From NCBI GenBank assembly GCA_021160705.1, contig JAGHBZ010000162.1, positions 1 through 7,179 on the forward strand: DNA of 7,179 nt, written 5' to 3'. The DNA is from Candidatus Sumerlaeota bacterium (GTDB lineage: Bacteria; Sumerlaeota; Sumerlaeia; MWCT01; JAGHBZ01). The position numbers were made by a program, and so were the translations under genes. Below the pieces are notes generated by a model that saw only the letters and a program-made list of their open reading frames with translations, did no database searches and was not told the DNA's origin. Positions 1-6,428 of the stretch are shown here, piece by piece (position 1 is the stretch's first letter; every line of letters starts with the position of its first letter).

Positions 1-1
1 G

Positions 2-1111
2 TATGCACGTCAGTTCTCTGACCTCGGGAACAGGAAAAAAGGCGGGGTGGTGGATTATTTCTCGCGAGGCACCTATGGAAAGGCCTTTGAGTCCATTGCC
101 TTCAGCCTGAAAAAGGGCGAAATTAGTCCTGTATTTACTACCAGACACGGAGCTTTTATTGTCAAATGTCTGGATAGTAAAACTACCGAAACTCTTTCGC
201 TGGATAAGGTCTCAACAAATATAAGGCGTATGCTGTTTAATAAGAAGTTCCAGGAGAAGGTTCTGGGAGAACTTGGAGAACTTAAATCAAAGGCAAATAT
301 AGAGATTACCACCCCCGCCGCCAGAGTCCTGCTTAAGGTCAATGAGTTTGAATTAACTTCATCTGTCTTATTTGCAGTTTACCCAGAGCTACGTACTCAG
401 GCTAATAATTCGCCCGAAAGTTTTAGAGAAAGTCTTAATTCCATTGCTGAAAAAGAACTCGTGTATCAGTATATGGTAAAACATTATTTTTCTAAACCTA
501 CTCAGCAGGCAAGGAACTTCAAGATTTATAAAGCCGTTCACTACTTTAATGTACTCTCGCTGGAGGAGGCCAAGGCAAAAATAAAAGTAACGGAAGACGA
601 AATCAAAAAGTTCTATGAGGAGAAAAAAGAGTTTTATCATGGTACCAGTCCAAGAAAGTTAGGCGTTCTGGTCTTTACGCTACCCCGACGAGAGAAAGTC
701 TCAGAAAATCTATATTTTGTTGAATATAATAAGATGCGAGACCGTGCGGAGTCGTTTTTACATCTGGTTAAGAAAGAGAAAAAAGACTTTGTCGCAACTG
801 CAAAAGTGCTTGCTACTCAAGATAAAAAAATCACGTATTATGAGACAGATTATATTACTGAGTTTCCTGAAGACTGGAGATTATCCATATCTATCCTTGA
901 GTTTAGCACGGGCAGAATCTCACCACTCTTTATATCTGAAAAAGGGCTGACTGTATTTAAGGTCCTTGACACTCAGAAGCCCAGAATCTTATCCCTTGAG
1001 GAGGTTCAGGATAAAATATATCGTGTGCTATTTAGCAATAAGAAACGAGACTATTTTAACTCACTAAAGGAAAAAACCTTGAAGGTGCATAATTATCGGC
1101 TTCTCTTCTAA
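2..1111 (+). CDS. Parvulin-type peptidyl-prolyl cis-trans isomerase / folding chaperone, 5'-truncated by window edge
   Basis: The reading frame is open from base 2, so the GTG at 47 is not the true start; 369 residues are visible and the N-terminus lies upstream of the window. The family folds exported or periplasmic proteins (SurA, PrsA, PpiD relatives). The visible part opens inside a parvulin domain: the pattern GG-x(3)-YFSRG, then FE-x-IAFSLKKGEIS, then GAFIVK is the classic C-terminal half (about nt 41-170). A helical linker follows. A SurA-N-like helical segment with the typical lead-in VTEDEIKKFYEEKKEFY (nt 587-643) precedes a second, more degenerate parvulin domain (about nt 653-970) ending GLTVFKVLD. 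Both domains lack the histidine usual in the GyHI strand (Phe at nt 155-157; Thr at 950-952), so catalysis may be weak or absent and a chaperone role is possible. A signal peptide would be in the missing part. The protein is Lys/Glu-rich. The next gene begins 34 bases downstream. Confidence 0.85.
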   Translation, partial: YARQFSDLGNRKKGGVVDYFSRGTYGKAFESIAFSLKKGEISPVFTTRHGAFIVKCLDSKTTETLSLDKVSTNIRRMLFNKKFQEKVLGELGELKSKANIEITTPAARVLLKVNEFELTSSVLFAVYPELRTQANNSPESFRESLNSIAEKELVYQYMVKHYFSKPTQQARNFKIYKAVHYFNVLSLEEAKAKIKVTEDEIKKFYEEKKEFYHGTSPRKLGVLVFTLPRREKVSENLYFVEYNKMRDRAESFLHLVKKEKKDFVATAKVLATQDKKITYYETDYITEFPEDWRLSISILEFSTGRISPLFISEKGLTVFKVLDTQKPRILSLEEVQDKIYRVLFSNKKRDYFNSLKEKTLKVHNYRLLF

Positions 1112-1136
1112 TGCTCTTTTATTATCCATCGATTCT

Positions 1137-1142
1137 AAGGGA
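1137..1142 (+). promoter_or_regulatory. Ribosome binding site for yqeK
   Basis: AAGGGA lies just upstream of the GTG at 1146, in the short gap after the isomerase gene. It supports the GTG start, as no ATG in this frame lies between the isomerase stop and the conserved HD region. Confidence 0.5.
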
Positions 1143-1145
1143 AAG

Positions 1146-1730
1146 GTGCTTATCACGTCGGATACTTATTCCAGATTTTTTCAGATTGTTTTATCCCATA
1201 TTCAGGGTGAGAGGTTATTGCACTCAATTGGTGTGGTGGTAGTTGGGCTGGAGCTGGCTGAGCAATGGGATGTTGAGTTTGAGAAAGTCTATATTGCGGG
1301 GCTATTACACGACTGTGGTAGATACATACCCCCGGAGCAGTTGAGACACCAGTTGGCGTCTTTCGGCGAGGAGATTCCAGCCGAAGACCGCGAGTTCCCC
1401 CAGCTCTGGCATTGTCTTTATGGTGCTGCGGTTCTCCGCTATCAGCTCAGGATTAATGACTCTGAGCTCTATAACGCTATCTGGTGGCATTCCACAGGCG
1501 AGGCGAGATTAACCCCATTGCAGAAGATTATTTTTCTTGCGGATAGCATTGAGCCGACACGTGAGTTTCAGGGTGTCGCTGAGCTCCGCAAATTAGCATA
1601 TATTGACCTTGACATTGCAATGGCAAAAGCTGTAGAAATGAAATTGTGTTATTTGAATAGCCACGGGATAACCGTACATCCTCGGCTCTTGAGAGCATAT
1701 AGATTTTACGTGGAGAGAAGGAAAGATTAA
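1146..1730 (+). CDS. yqeK: YqeK-type HD-domain bis(5'-nucleosyl)-tetraphosphatase (Ap4A hydrolase)
   Basis: The predicted product has 194 residues, close to the usual family length of about 190. YqeK is a cytoplasmic metal-dependent HD phosphohydrolase that cleaves diadenosine tetraphosphate symmetrically to two ADP, clearing a stress-associated nucleotide. The HD metal ligands are all visible: His26 in RLLHSIGV, His55-Asp56 in AGLLHDCGR, His89 in LWHCLYGAAVL, His115 in AIWWHSTGE, and Asp133 in KIIFLADSIEP. The stretch from His115 to the EP after Asp133 is the YqeK signature and separates it from general HD proteins. The start is GTG with AAGGGA upstream. The next gene, rsfS, starts six bases after the stop and in the same frame. 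The yqeK-rsfS pairing is common in bacteria, often with nadD in front; here an isomerase gene occupies that place. Family assignment is secure; substrate is inferred from characterised YqeK proteins. Confidence 0.92.
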   Translation: MLITSDTYSRFFQIVLSHIQGERLLHSIGVVVVGLELAEQWDVEFEKVYIAGLLHDCGRYIPPEQLRHQLASFGEEIPAEDREFPQLWHCLYGAAVLRYQLRINDSELYNAIWWHSTGEARLTPLQKIIFLADSIEPTREFQGVAELRKLAYIDLDIAMAKAVEMKLCYLNSHGITVHPRLLRAYRFYVERRKD

Positions 1731-1736
1731 TTTAGC

Positions 1737-2123
1737 TTGAGGGATTTAAAGAATACAAATAGTGCACGAACTAAAGCCATCCTGGCAGCACTGGCACAGG
1801 CTGAGAAAAAAGCAGAAAATATTGTGGTCATTAATGTAGGAGGAGTATGTAATTTCACCGAATATTTCGTTATCTGCACAGGACTTTCCACTCTTCAATT
1901 CAGGGCAATAAGCGATAATATTCAGAAGAAATTAAAATCCATTGGTTATAGACCGTTTCATATTGATGGAGAGACATCGCCGAACTGGCTGGTGCTGGAT
2001 TATGACGATGTCATAGTGCATATCTTTAATCCTGATGCACGCTCATATTATGAGCTGGAGCGACTCTGGGCAGATGGCGAGTTCGTGGACTGGGAAAAGG
2101 AAGGTAAGAATCTCCACCCCTGA
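1737..2123 (+). CDS. rsfS: Ribosomal silencing factor RsfS (Iojap/YbeB family)
   Basis: The 128-residue product matches the RsfS length and core. RsfS binds ribosomal protein uL14 on the large subunit and blocks subunit joining, reducing translation when nutrients are scarce. Family landmarks in order are: AENIVVINV (about 26-34), the CNFTEYFVICTG strand (38-49), STLQFRAISDNI (51-62), the GETSPNWLVLDYDDVIVHIF block (78-97) and the RSYYELERLWAD tail (102-113). The proposed start is TTG at 1737; a purine-rich AAGGA at 1718-1722 is rather distant (14 bases), so initiation may depend on translational coupling to yqeK, whose TAA is only six bases upstream. No ATG exists in this frame before the conserved core. 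Co-occurrence with yqeK is the usual context and suggests joint expression with stress or growth control. Confidence 0.93.
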   Translation: MRDLKNTNSARTKAILAALAQAEKKAENIVVINVGGVCNFTEYFVICTGLSTLQFRAISDNIQKKLKSIGYRPFHIDGETSPNWLVLDYDDVIVHIFNPDARSYYELERLWADGEFVDWEKEGKNLHP

Positions 2124-2291
2124 GTGATTTCTCTGCGTGAAGGGTTTCCGTAAGATAAACGCTATCTCCGTATTAAACGGCTGACCGTATATATTACAGA
2201 GAAGTATTTGTGCGAGCAAGCCGGGAGTAGTTGAGGTGTGTGGTTGCTTTCTTAATAATCTGCTGGAACAAAGGGGAGTCAGGGAGTTTCA
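2124..2291 (+). other. Intergenic gap between rsfS and the helicase gene, with small hairpins
   Basis: No gene is seen in these 168 bases. Two small inverted repeats lie in the first half. AGATA at 2153-2157 pairs with TATCT at 2163-2167. A CCGT / ACGG / CCGT series at 2168-2171, 2177-2180 and 2185-2188 could form either of two exclusive four-base-pair stems. None is followed by a convincing T-tract, so a terminator is not claimed. A promoter for the helicase is plausible here, but I see only a poor match (TTGAGG at 2231-2236, TAATAA at 2253-2258, spacing 16). Confidence 0.3.
2281..2286 (+). promoter_or_regulatory. Ribosome binding site for the UvrD/Rep-type helicase
   Basis: AGGGAG sits five bases before the ATG at 2292 and fixes this start. 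The Q-motif begins seven residues into the protein, as is usual for this family. Confidence 0.65.
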
Positions 2292-4235
2292 ATGTCATTG
2301 CTTGAGCAGCTTAATCCACAACAAAGAGAAGCAGTGGAATACTGCGATGGACCCCTGCTTGTTATTGCCGGGGCTGGTAGTGGCAAGACAAGGGTCATTA
2401 CCTATAAAATCGCTTACCTCATCAGGGAACTGAACATTGCACCACGTAGAATTTTTGCTGCCACCTTCACCAATAAAGCTGCGGGTGAAATGAAACGTCG
2501 GGTAACTTCGCTTCTCGGTCTACCTTATGATACACCGATGAACATCGCGACGTTCCATTCACTCTCTGCCAGGATATTGCGGCGTGAAGCTAAAAAAATC
2601 GGTATATCCAACAATTTTGTCATCTGCGATGAGAAAGACCAGTTTGCACTGATAAAGGCTTGTCTTAAAGAGCTGAATATTTCAGAAAAATTTATGCCCC
2701 CTGCTCACGTCCAGCAGTTAATTAATCAGATTAAAATGCGTATGCTTAATCCTGACGAGATTTTAGACAAGAGAACACATCCCAAACGAGGCAGAATCTT
2801 TCTCCAGTTATATCATTATTATCATCGCCGATTGCGAGATAATGACGCACTGGATTTTGAAGACCTTATCACTGAGTTTGTTCGCTTGCTACGTGAGGAC
2901 GAGAACACCAGAATATATTATCAGCAGTTATTTAGTCACGTGCTGGTAGATGAATTTCAGGATACCAACTATAGCCAGTACGAGTTGATAAAGCTGCTTG
3001 TGTCGGGTCATAATCGGGTAACTGTGGTAGGCGACGAAGACCAGAGCATTTATTCCTGGCGAGGTGCAGAGCTGGATAATTTGCTACATTTTGCTGACGA
3101 TTTCCCGGATGTAAAAATTGTTAAACTGGAGCAGAATTATCGTTCTACTGCAAACATCCTTCAGGCAGCCTCCACTCTAATTGCTAATAACACACAACGC
3201 CTGGGTAAATGGCTCTGGACGGATAAACATCCAGGTGAACCTCTGTATCTAATCCAGGCAGCAGATGAAGTTGACGAAGCAAAACGAGTCGTTAAACAGA
3301 TTGTTCGCCTGCACTTTCAGGACAGAATACCCCTGAAGGATATAGCTCTCTTCTTTCGTCAGTCTTCACTGAGTCGGCTTTTTGAAGACCAGTTACGTCA
3401 GGAGGGACTACCTTATAGGGTAGTAGGTGCAATCAGGTTCTATGACCGAGCAGAGATAAAAGACCTGATTTCCTATCTTCGTGTAGTGGCAAATCCACAT
3501 AACACATTGAGTCTTCAGCGTATCATCAATCGCCCGACACGTGGCATCGGAGAAAAGACACTCAACAAACTTATGCAGTGGGCAACCGAACATCATACTT
3601 CTCTCTATGAAGCGATGGTCTCTGCACTGGATAACCAGCTTCTGCCAGAGCGCACCATCAATAAGATTTCCGATTTCCTTGCATTGCTACATCGCTGGCA
3701 ACGACTAGCTGAGCATAAAAAACCAGATAAAGTCCTTGAACAAATTATTGAGGACACTGGCTATATAGAATGGCTTGGCGATAAGACCAAGCTTGAGGTA
3801 ATCAGCAAAATAGAAAATATAGACGAGCTCATTTTCGCGGTAGAGGAATTTCTCCAGGAGCATCCACAAGCCACGCTTGATGAATACCTGGAGGCGGTAT
3901 CACTTTCTACTTATGTAGATGAGATGAGAGACGAGGATGTGGTCTCGCTGATGACCATACATTGCGCCAAAGGACTGGAGTTTCGCGTGGTATTTCTTGT
4001 CGGGCTTGATGAGCCTATATTTCCAAGCCATCGTACCCTTGAGGAGACCGGCGACATTGAGGAAGAACGTCGTCTGTTTTATGTTGGACTCACCCGCTCT
4101 AAAGAGCTCATCTTTCTCTCCCGTGCAAATATCAGACGAATCTTTGGCAGGAAGACCCTTGTCCTGCCCTCGCGCTTCTTAAAGGAACTACCACAGGAAC
4201 TGATTGTCTCATATATGGATAGAATCTTTGCGTAA
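2292..4235 (+). CDS. UvrD/PcrA/Rep-family ATP-dependent 3'-5' DNA helicase
   Basis: The 647-residue protein carries the full set of superfamily 1A helicase motifs. These are: Q-motif LNPQQREAV (7-15); Walker A AGAGSGKT (26-33); motif Ia TFTNKAAGEM (58-67); motif II DEFQDTN (220-226); motif III GDEDQSIYSWRGA (247-259); motif IV QNYRS (281-285); the GIGEKTL region (418-424); motif V MTIHCAKGLEF (554-564); and motif VI RRLFYVGLTRSKE (593-605). Such enzymes use ATP to unwind DNA in excision and mismatch repair, replication restart and removal of bound proteins. It stops soon after PSRFLKELP and so lacks the C-terminal extension (Tudor-like in PcrA) found in UvrD/PcrA of about 720-740 residues; in length it is nearer Rep (about 670). 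I therefore leave the symbol open. Motif II has Phe where PcrA has Tyr (DEYQDTN), and motif V has Cys where Ser is common; both look tolerable. The stop is 12 bases before the secreted-protein gene. Confidence 0.95.
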   Translation: MSLLEQLNPQQREAVEYCDGPLLVIAGAGSGKTRVITYKIAYLIRELNIAPRRIFAATFTNKAAGEMKRRVTSLLGLPYDTPMNIATFHSLSARILRREAKKIGISNNFVICDEKDQFALIKACLKELNISEKFMPPAHVQQLINQIKMRMLNPDEILDKRTHPKRGRIFLQLYHYYHRRLRDNDALDFEDLITEFVRLLREDENTRIYYQQLFSHVLVDEFQDTNYSQYELIKLLVSGHNRVTVVGDEDQSIYSWRGAELDNLLHFADDFPDVKIVKLEQNYRSTANILQAASTLIANNTQRLGKWLWTDKHPGEPLYLIQAADEVDEAKRVVKQIVRLHFQDRIPLKDIALFFRQSSLSRLFEDQLRQEGLPYRVVGAIRFYDRAEIKDLISYLRVVANPHNTLSLQRIINRPTRGIGEKTLNKLMQWATEHHTSLYEAMVSALDNQLLPERTINKISDFLALLHRWQRLAEHKKPDKVLEQIIEDTGYIEWLGDKTKLEVISKIENIDELIFAVEEFLQEHPQATLDEYLEAVSLSTYVDEMRDEDVVSLMTIHCAKGLEFRVVFLVGLDEPIFPSHRTLEETGDIEEERRLFYVGLTRSKELIFLSRANIRRIFGRKTLVLPSRFLKELPQELIVSYMDRIFA

Positions 4236-4247
4236 TACAGAGCAATA

Positions 4248-5300
4248 ATGAGCCTGAAAAATAATTATATGACGCTAATTATAGTGATTTTCTTCGTATG
4301 GCAGGTCGCTTTCTCAGCGGTAATAGACCTCAGTGGGTGGAGTTCGTTCAGTCCATCGCAAGTATTTTCCTCGCCGCACTTTGGACAAGATGGACAAACC
4401 CTGGTGATTACCGCACTGGACAACACCAATACGTTTGGCTACTGGAACAGTCCAGGCAATATCTTTAACACTGAGTCTGGCTACCTGTATCACCTGCAAT
4501 GGACAGTCTCCGGGGATGTTACGCCATTGTTTCGCTCGCCTTCTTTTCGTTTGCGCGTCAACTCTCAAAATTATCAGCAGGCTGACATCTTTGGTGTTGA
4601 AAGTGTGAGTAACGCTGAGTGGATACCGCCATCCACTGCCAGGCTCTATAGCCTGTATTTTTTGCCAGCGGAGTCCGCAAATCTCGCTGAGCTGGCTTTT
4701 GATGTTATGAATTTTTCTCCCTCCGATGTTCCCAGGGGCTCAGTCGCTTTAAACTTCTTAGAGGTGGAACGAATACCTCTGTCTACTCTGAGTAGAACAT
4801 TAATCACATCCTGGGAGTTTTCAGCTGATGCAGAAGGCTGGACGTTCAATACCCTTCCCGATTACTTCACTGAACCGCAGGGTGAATGGGAGAACGGCTC
4901 GCTTAGAATAACTGCTACCGATAACACAAATAATTTCGGTTTCTGGGCAAGCCCATCTGACAATATCCATACCGCTCAGGGGAAATTATATAACATTGAG
5001 TTCACTGTCAGGTCAGACACTACTGAACCTGAACGTGTCCCTGACCTGCGACTGCGCGTGAATACCAGCGACTGGCAAGCCTACGTGGCTCAGGTCATAA
5101 CCAGTTGTCATAATGCTGACGAAAGTCCTACCATTGCTCCACGCAACTACTCCCTTTATTTTTATATACCACAACTCACAAGCGATACCTCACCGGATTT
5201 ATCCTGTGCATTTGAGCTTATGAATTTTGATACTGCAAATTCGCCTACTGCCAGTCTGTACCTGGACAGGGTAACTGTGTATGAGACTTCTCTACCCTGA
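4248..5300 (+). CDS. Secreted protein of unknown function with two tandem copies of one domain
   Basis: I do not recognise this family. The 350-residue product begins with a Sec signal peptide: positive Lys4, a hydrophobic core around residues 9-20, and a likely cleavage after Ser23 (Ala21-Phe-Ser / Ala24). An alternative start at Met8 (nt 4269) would leave a shorter signal. The mature protein is two diverged copies of the same unit (about 26-177 and 187-346). Shared landmarks are DNTN-x-FG-[YF]-W (58-66; 225-233), RLRVN (101-105; 268-272), YSLYF (134-138; 301-305) and F-[DE]-[VL]-MNF (151-156; 322-327). The composition (aromatic, Ser/Thr/Asn-rich, short alternating strands) suggests beta-sandwich modules such as carbohydrate-binding-like domains, but no catalytic residues or named family are visible. 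Only copy 2 has cysteines (287, 320), which could form a disulfide once exported. No C-terminal anchor is visible. It lies 12 bases after the helicase, so it is probably co-transcribed with it; the functional link is unclear. Confidence 0.8.
   Translation: MSLKNNYMTLIIVIFFVWQVAFSAVIDLSGWSSFSPSQVFSSPHFGQDGQTLVITALDNTNTFGYWNSPGNIFNTESGYLYHLQWTVSGDVTPLFRSPSFRLRVNSQNYQQADIFGVESVSNAEWIPPSTARLYSLYFLPAESANLAELAFDVMNFSPSDVPRGSVALNFLEVERIPLSTLSRTLITSWEFSADAEGWTFNTLPDYFTEPQGEWENGSLRITATDNTNNFGFWASPSDNIHTAQGKLYNIEFTVRSDTTEPERVPDLRLRVNTSDWQAYVAQVITSCHNADESPTIAPRNYSLYFYIPQLTSDTSPDLSCAFELMNFDTANSPTASLYLDRVTVYETSLP
4323..4778 (+). repeat. Coding repeat, copy 1 (domain A of the secreted protein)
   Basis: This encodes residues 26-177, the first copy of the duplicated unit. 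It shares DNTN-x-FG-[YF]-W, RLRVN, YSLYF and MNF landmarks in the same order and similar spacing with copy 2, but has no cysteine. The nucleotide sequences have diverged well beyond the protein motifs, so the duplication is old. Confidence 0.75.
4806..5285 (+). repeat. Coding repeat, copy 2 (domain B of the secreted protein)
   Basis: This encodes residues 187-346. It starts with SWEFSADAEGWTF, a lead-in typical of domains that describe an object plus bound ligand in extracellular modules, then repeats the landmarks of copy 1. It adds Cys287 and Cys320, which are absent from copy 1. Confidence 0.75.
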
Positions 5301-5370
5301 ACATTGACAAAATCTCCAGATGAACCAAATTGGTTAATGCTTTATTTTTACAGAGGAAATTGCTTTTTTG

Positions 5371-5412
5371 ATGATATTTAAAATTGAACTACCGTATGAA
5401 ACTAAAACTTAA
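5371..5412 (+). other. Possible 13-codon leader reading frame overlapping the nfi start
   Basis: ATG at 5371 opens a 13-codon frame (MIFKIELPYETKT) ending TAA at 5410-5412. It lies in a different frame from nfi and spans the nfi ATG at 5396. The only good Shine-Dalgarno-like sequence in the gap, AGAGGAAA at 5352-5359, lies 11 bases before this ATG, whereas neither nfi start candidate has one close by. It could couple translation into nfi, or be chance. Confidence 0.2.
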
Positions 5413-6103
5413 ACACCGCTGGGACCTCCTGCCCGGAGAAGCTATAAGATTGCAGGCTGAACTGGCGGGGCGTGTCTCCAGAAAATCTACGCTACGCTGG
5501 AAAGATATTAAACTCGTGGCAGGAGTTGACGTCTCGTATTCCCGCCAAACTGGTAAGAGTTATGCTGGTGTGGTGGTCTTTGATTTTGCACGCAAAGAAC
5601 CGGTGGAAACCTTTACTGCATCGTTACCCACAACCTATCCATATATTCCCGGTCTGTTGAGTTTTCGTGAAGCCCCGGCTGTGATAGCTGCATTGGACAA
5701 AATATCGCTACCGATTGATGTGCTGGTCTGTGAAGGACAGGGCATCGCACACCCGCGCGGTATAGGACTGGCAACACACCTGGGAATTATTTACGACATA
5801 CCGACAATCGGATGCGCCAAGAGCATCCTGTTTGGTGAACCCGCTGGAGAACTACCACTCAGAGCAGGTTCTTATGTAAACTTGCTTCATCCAGACCAGA
5901 AAAAAATTCTCGGATACATAGTGCGAACAAAAGACGCCTGCCGCCCTGTTGTAGTCTCCCCGGGACACAAAATCTCTTTGCCGCTTGCCCGACGCGTGAT
6001 TCTTCAGTTCTGTGGAAAGTATCGCCTGCCGGAAATTATCCGCCAACCTCATATTCTCAGCCACTCCCTTTACAAAGCAGACATACCTGACTTCGCAAAA
6101 TAA
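5384..6103 (+). CDS. nfi: Endonuclease V (deoxyinosine 3'-endonuclease)
   Basis: Endonuclease V nicks DNA at the second phosphodiester bond 3' of deoxyinosine, starting repair of deaminated adenine; some homologues also cut inosine in RNA. Numbering from the TTG at 5384 (239 residues), landmarks are: metal-binding Asp49 in AGVDVSY; the wedge PYIPG (86-90) that flips the damaged base; Glu96 in LLSFRE; the GQGIAHPRGIGLATH block (118-132); IGCAKS (142-147); a GHKISLPLA segment (194-202) and RLPEIIRQPHILSH (214-227), whose His223 probably matches the fourth active-site residue (His214 of the Thermotoga enzyme). The expected third metal-binding Asp (Asp110 in Thermotoga, in a DGxG motif) is Glu117 here (GAA at 5732-5734). 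The start is uncertain: TTG 5384 or, more likely, ATG 5396, which gives 235 residues. Neither has a clear ribosome binding site. A weak terminator follows at 6125-6149. Family identification is secure; full activity is not, given the Glu. Confidence 0.95.
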   Translation: MNYRMKLKLKHRWDLLPGEAIRLQAELAGRVSRKSTLRWKDIKLVAGVDVSYSRQTGKSYAGVVVFDFARKEPVETFTASLPTTYPYIPGLLSFREAPAVIAALDKISLPIDVLVCEGQGIAHPRGIGLATHLGIIYDIPTIGCAKSILFGEPAGELPLRAGSYVNLLHPDQKKILGYIVRTKDACRPVVVSPGHKISLPLARRVILQFCGKYRLPEIIRQPHILSHSLYKADIPDFAK

Positions 6104-6124
6104 ATCTCATAAATTTTCGTTGTG

Positions 6125-6149
6125 ATGGGTAATTAATATTTCCCATTTT
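6125..6149 (+). terminator. Probable weak intrinsic terminator of nfi
   Basis: ATGGG at 6125-6129 pairs with CCCAT at 6142-6146. After one T-T mismatch, AAT/ATT continues the stem to a four-base loop, and TTTT follows at 6146-6149. It lies 22 bases after the nfi stop. The stem is short and the T-run is only four, so efficiency is doubtful. Confidence 0.45.
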
Positions 6150-6235
6150 AAATAGGTGTATTCTGGTGCAAGGATAGAGTCCCGTATAAAAACCGATTAT
6201 TTAAAAACGACGTAGAGTGTTCTTTGCCATAAAAA

Positions 6236-6280
6236 GGACTCCCCTCAGCTCTTCCGTACAGACCTCCTCAAAAGGAGTCC
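6236..6280 (-). terminator. Hairpin with T-tract on the minus strand (possible second terminator)
   Basis: GGACTCC at 6236-6242 and GGAGTCC at 6274-6280 are perfect inverted repeats. In a minus-strand transcript the stem can extend inward by G-U pairs and is followed by five Ts (A-run 6231-6235), as in an intrinsic terminator; the plus-strand transcript cannot extend the stem in this way. Within it, CTCCT (6264-6268) and AGGAG (6273-6277) form a competing smaller hairpin with a four-base loop that uses part of the same arm. The long loop makes this call tentative. Confidence 0.35.
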
Positions 6281-6318
6281 AAAAATCAAGAAAGATTGTG
6301 CGTAAGAAAAAGTCGTCA

Positions 6319-6384
6319 TCTCCAGGTTTCCTGGTTTCCTCATAGAAAAAAGAACATTAATAAGGAATCCAGGAGACCAGGATA
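6319..6384. repeat. Imperfect 22-base inverted repeat with 22-base loop
   Basis: The arm at 6319-6340 matches the reverse complement of 6363-6384 at 18 of 22 positions, separated by an A-rich 22-base loop. The left arm itself contains a palindrome, CCAGG-TTT-CCTGG (6322-6334), and reads as near-tandem octamers (TCTCCAGG, TTTCCTGG, TTTCCT). There is no T-tract after either arm, so it is not a typical intrinsic terminator. It could be a small dispersed palindromic element or a structured transcript end. Confidence 0.5.
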
Positions 6385-6397
6385 ACTCCTGAGTGGT

Positions 6398-6428
6398 AAA
6401 AAATTTCCACTTCAATCAGAAAGTGAAA
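6398..6428 (-). terminator. Probable intrinsic terminator of the minus-strand membrane protein gene
   Basis: Read on the minus strand, ATTTCACTT is followed by an eight-base loop and AAGTGGAAAT, which pair with one bulged G, and then by a run of Ts (A-run at 6398-6403 on the plus strand). It lies about 50 bases past the stop at 6481. The stem is AT-rich, so strength is uncertain, but position and orientation fit. Confidence 0.5.

Noticed and set aside
47..49. GTG as the start of the isomerase gene
   Set aside because: The frame is open to base 2 and the upstream codons encode expected parvulin-domain residues, so the gene starts before the window.
2236..2433. 65-codon frame overlapping the helicase start
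   Set aside because: Most of it overlaps the Q-motif and Walker A coding region in another frame, and it has no ribosome binding site of note.
5304..5309. TTGACA as a -35 promoter box for nfi
   Set aside because: No acceptable -10 box occurs at 16-18 bases; the sequence at the right distance is AAATTG.
6201..6230. Minus-strand nine-residue frame (MAKNTLRRF) preceded by GGGGAG
   Set aside because: It is very short, lies downstream of probable terminators, and the purine-rich sequence is part of a hairpin arm.
6150..6300. Possible tRNA or small structured RNA gene
   Set aside because: No cloverleaf, T-loop or CCA-like end can be drawn; only the simple inverted repeats already listed are present.
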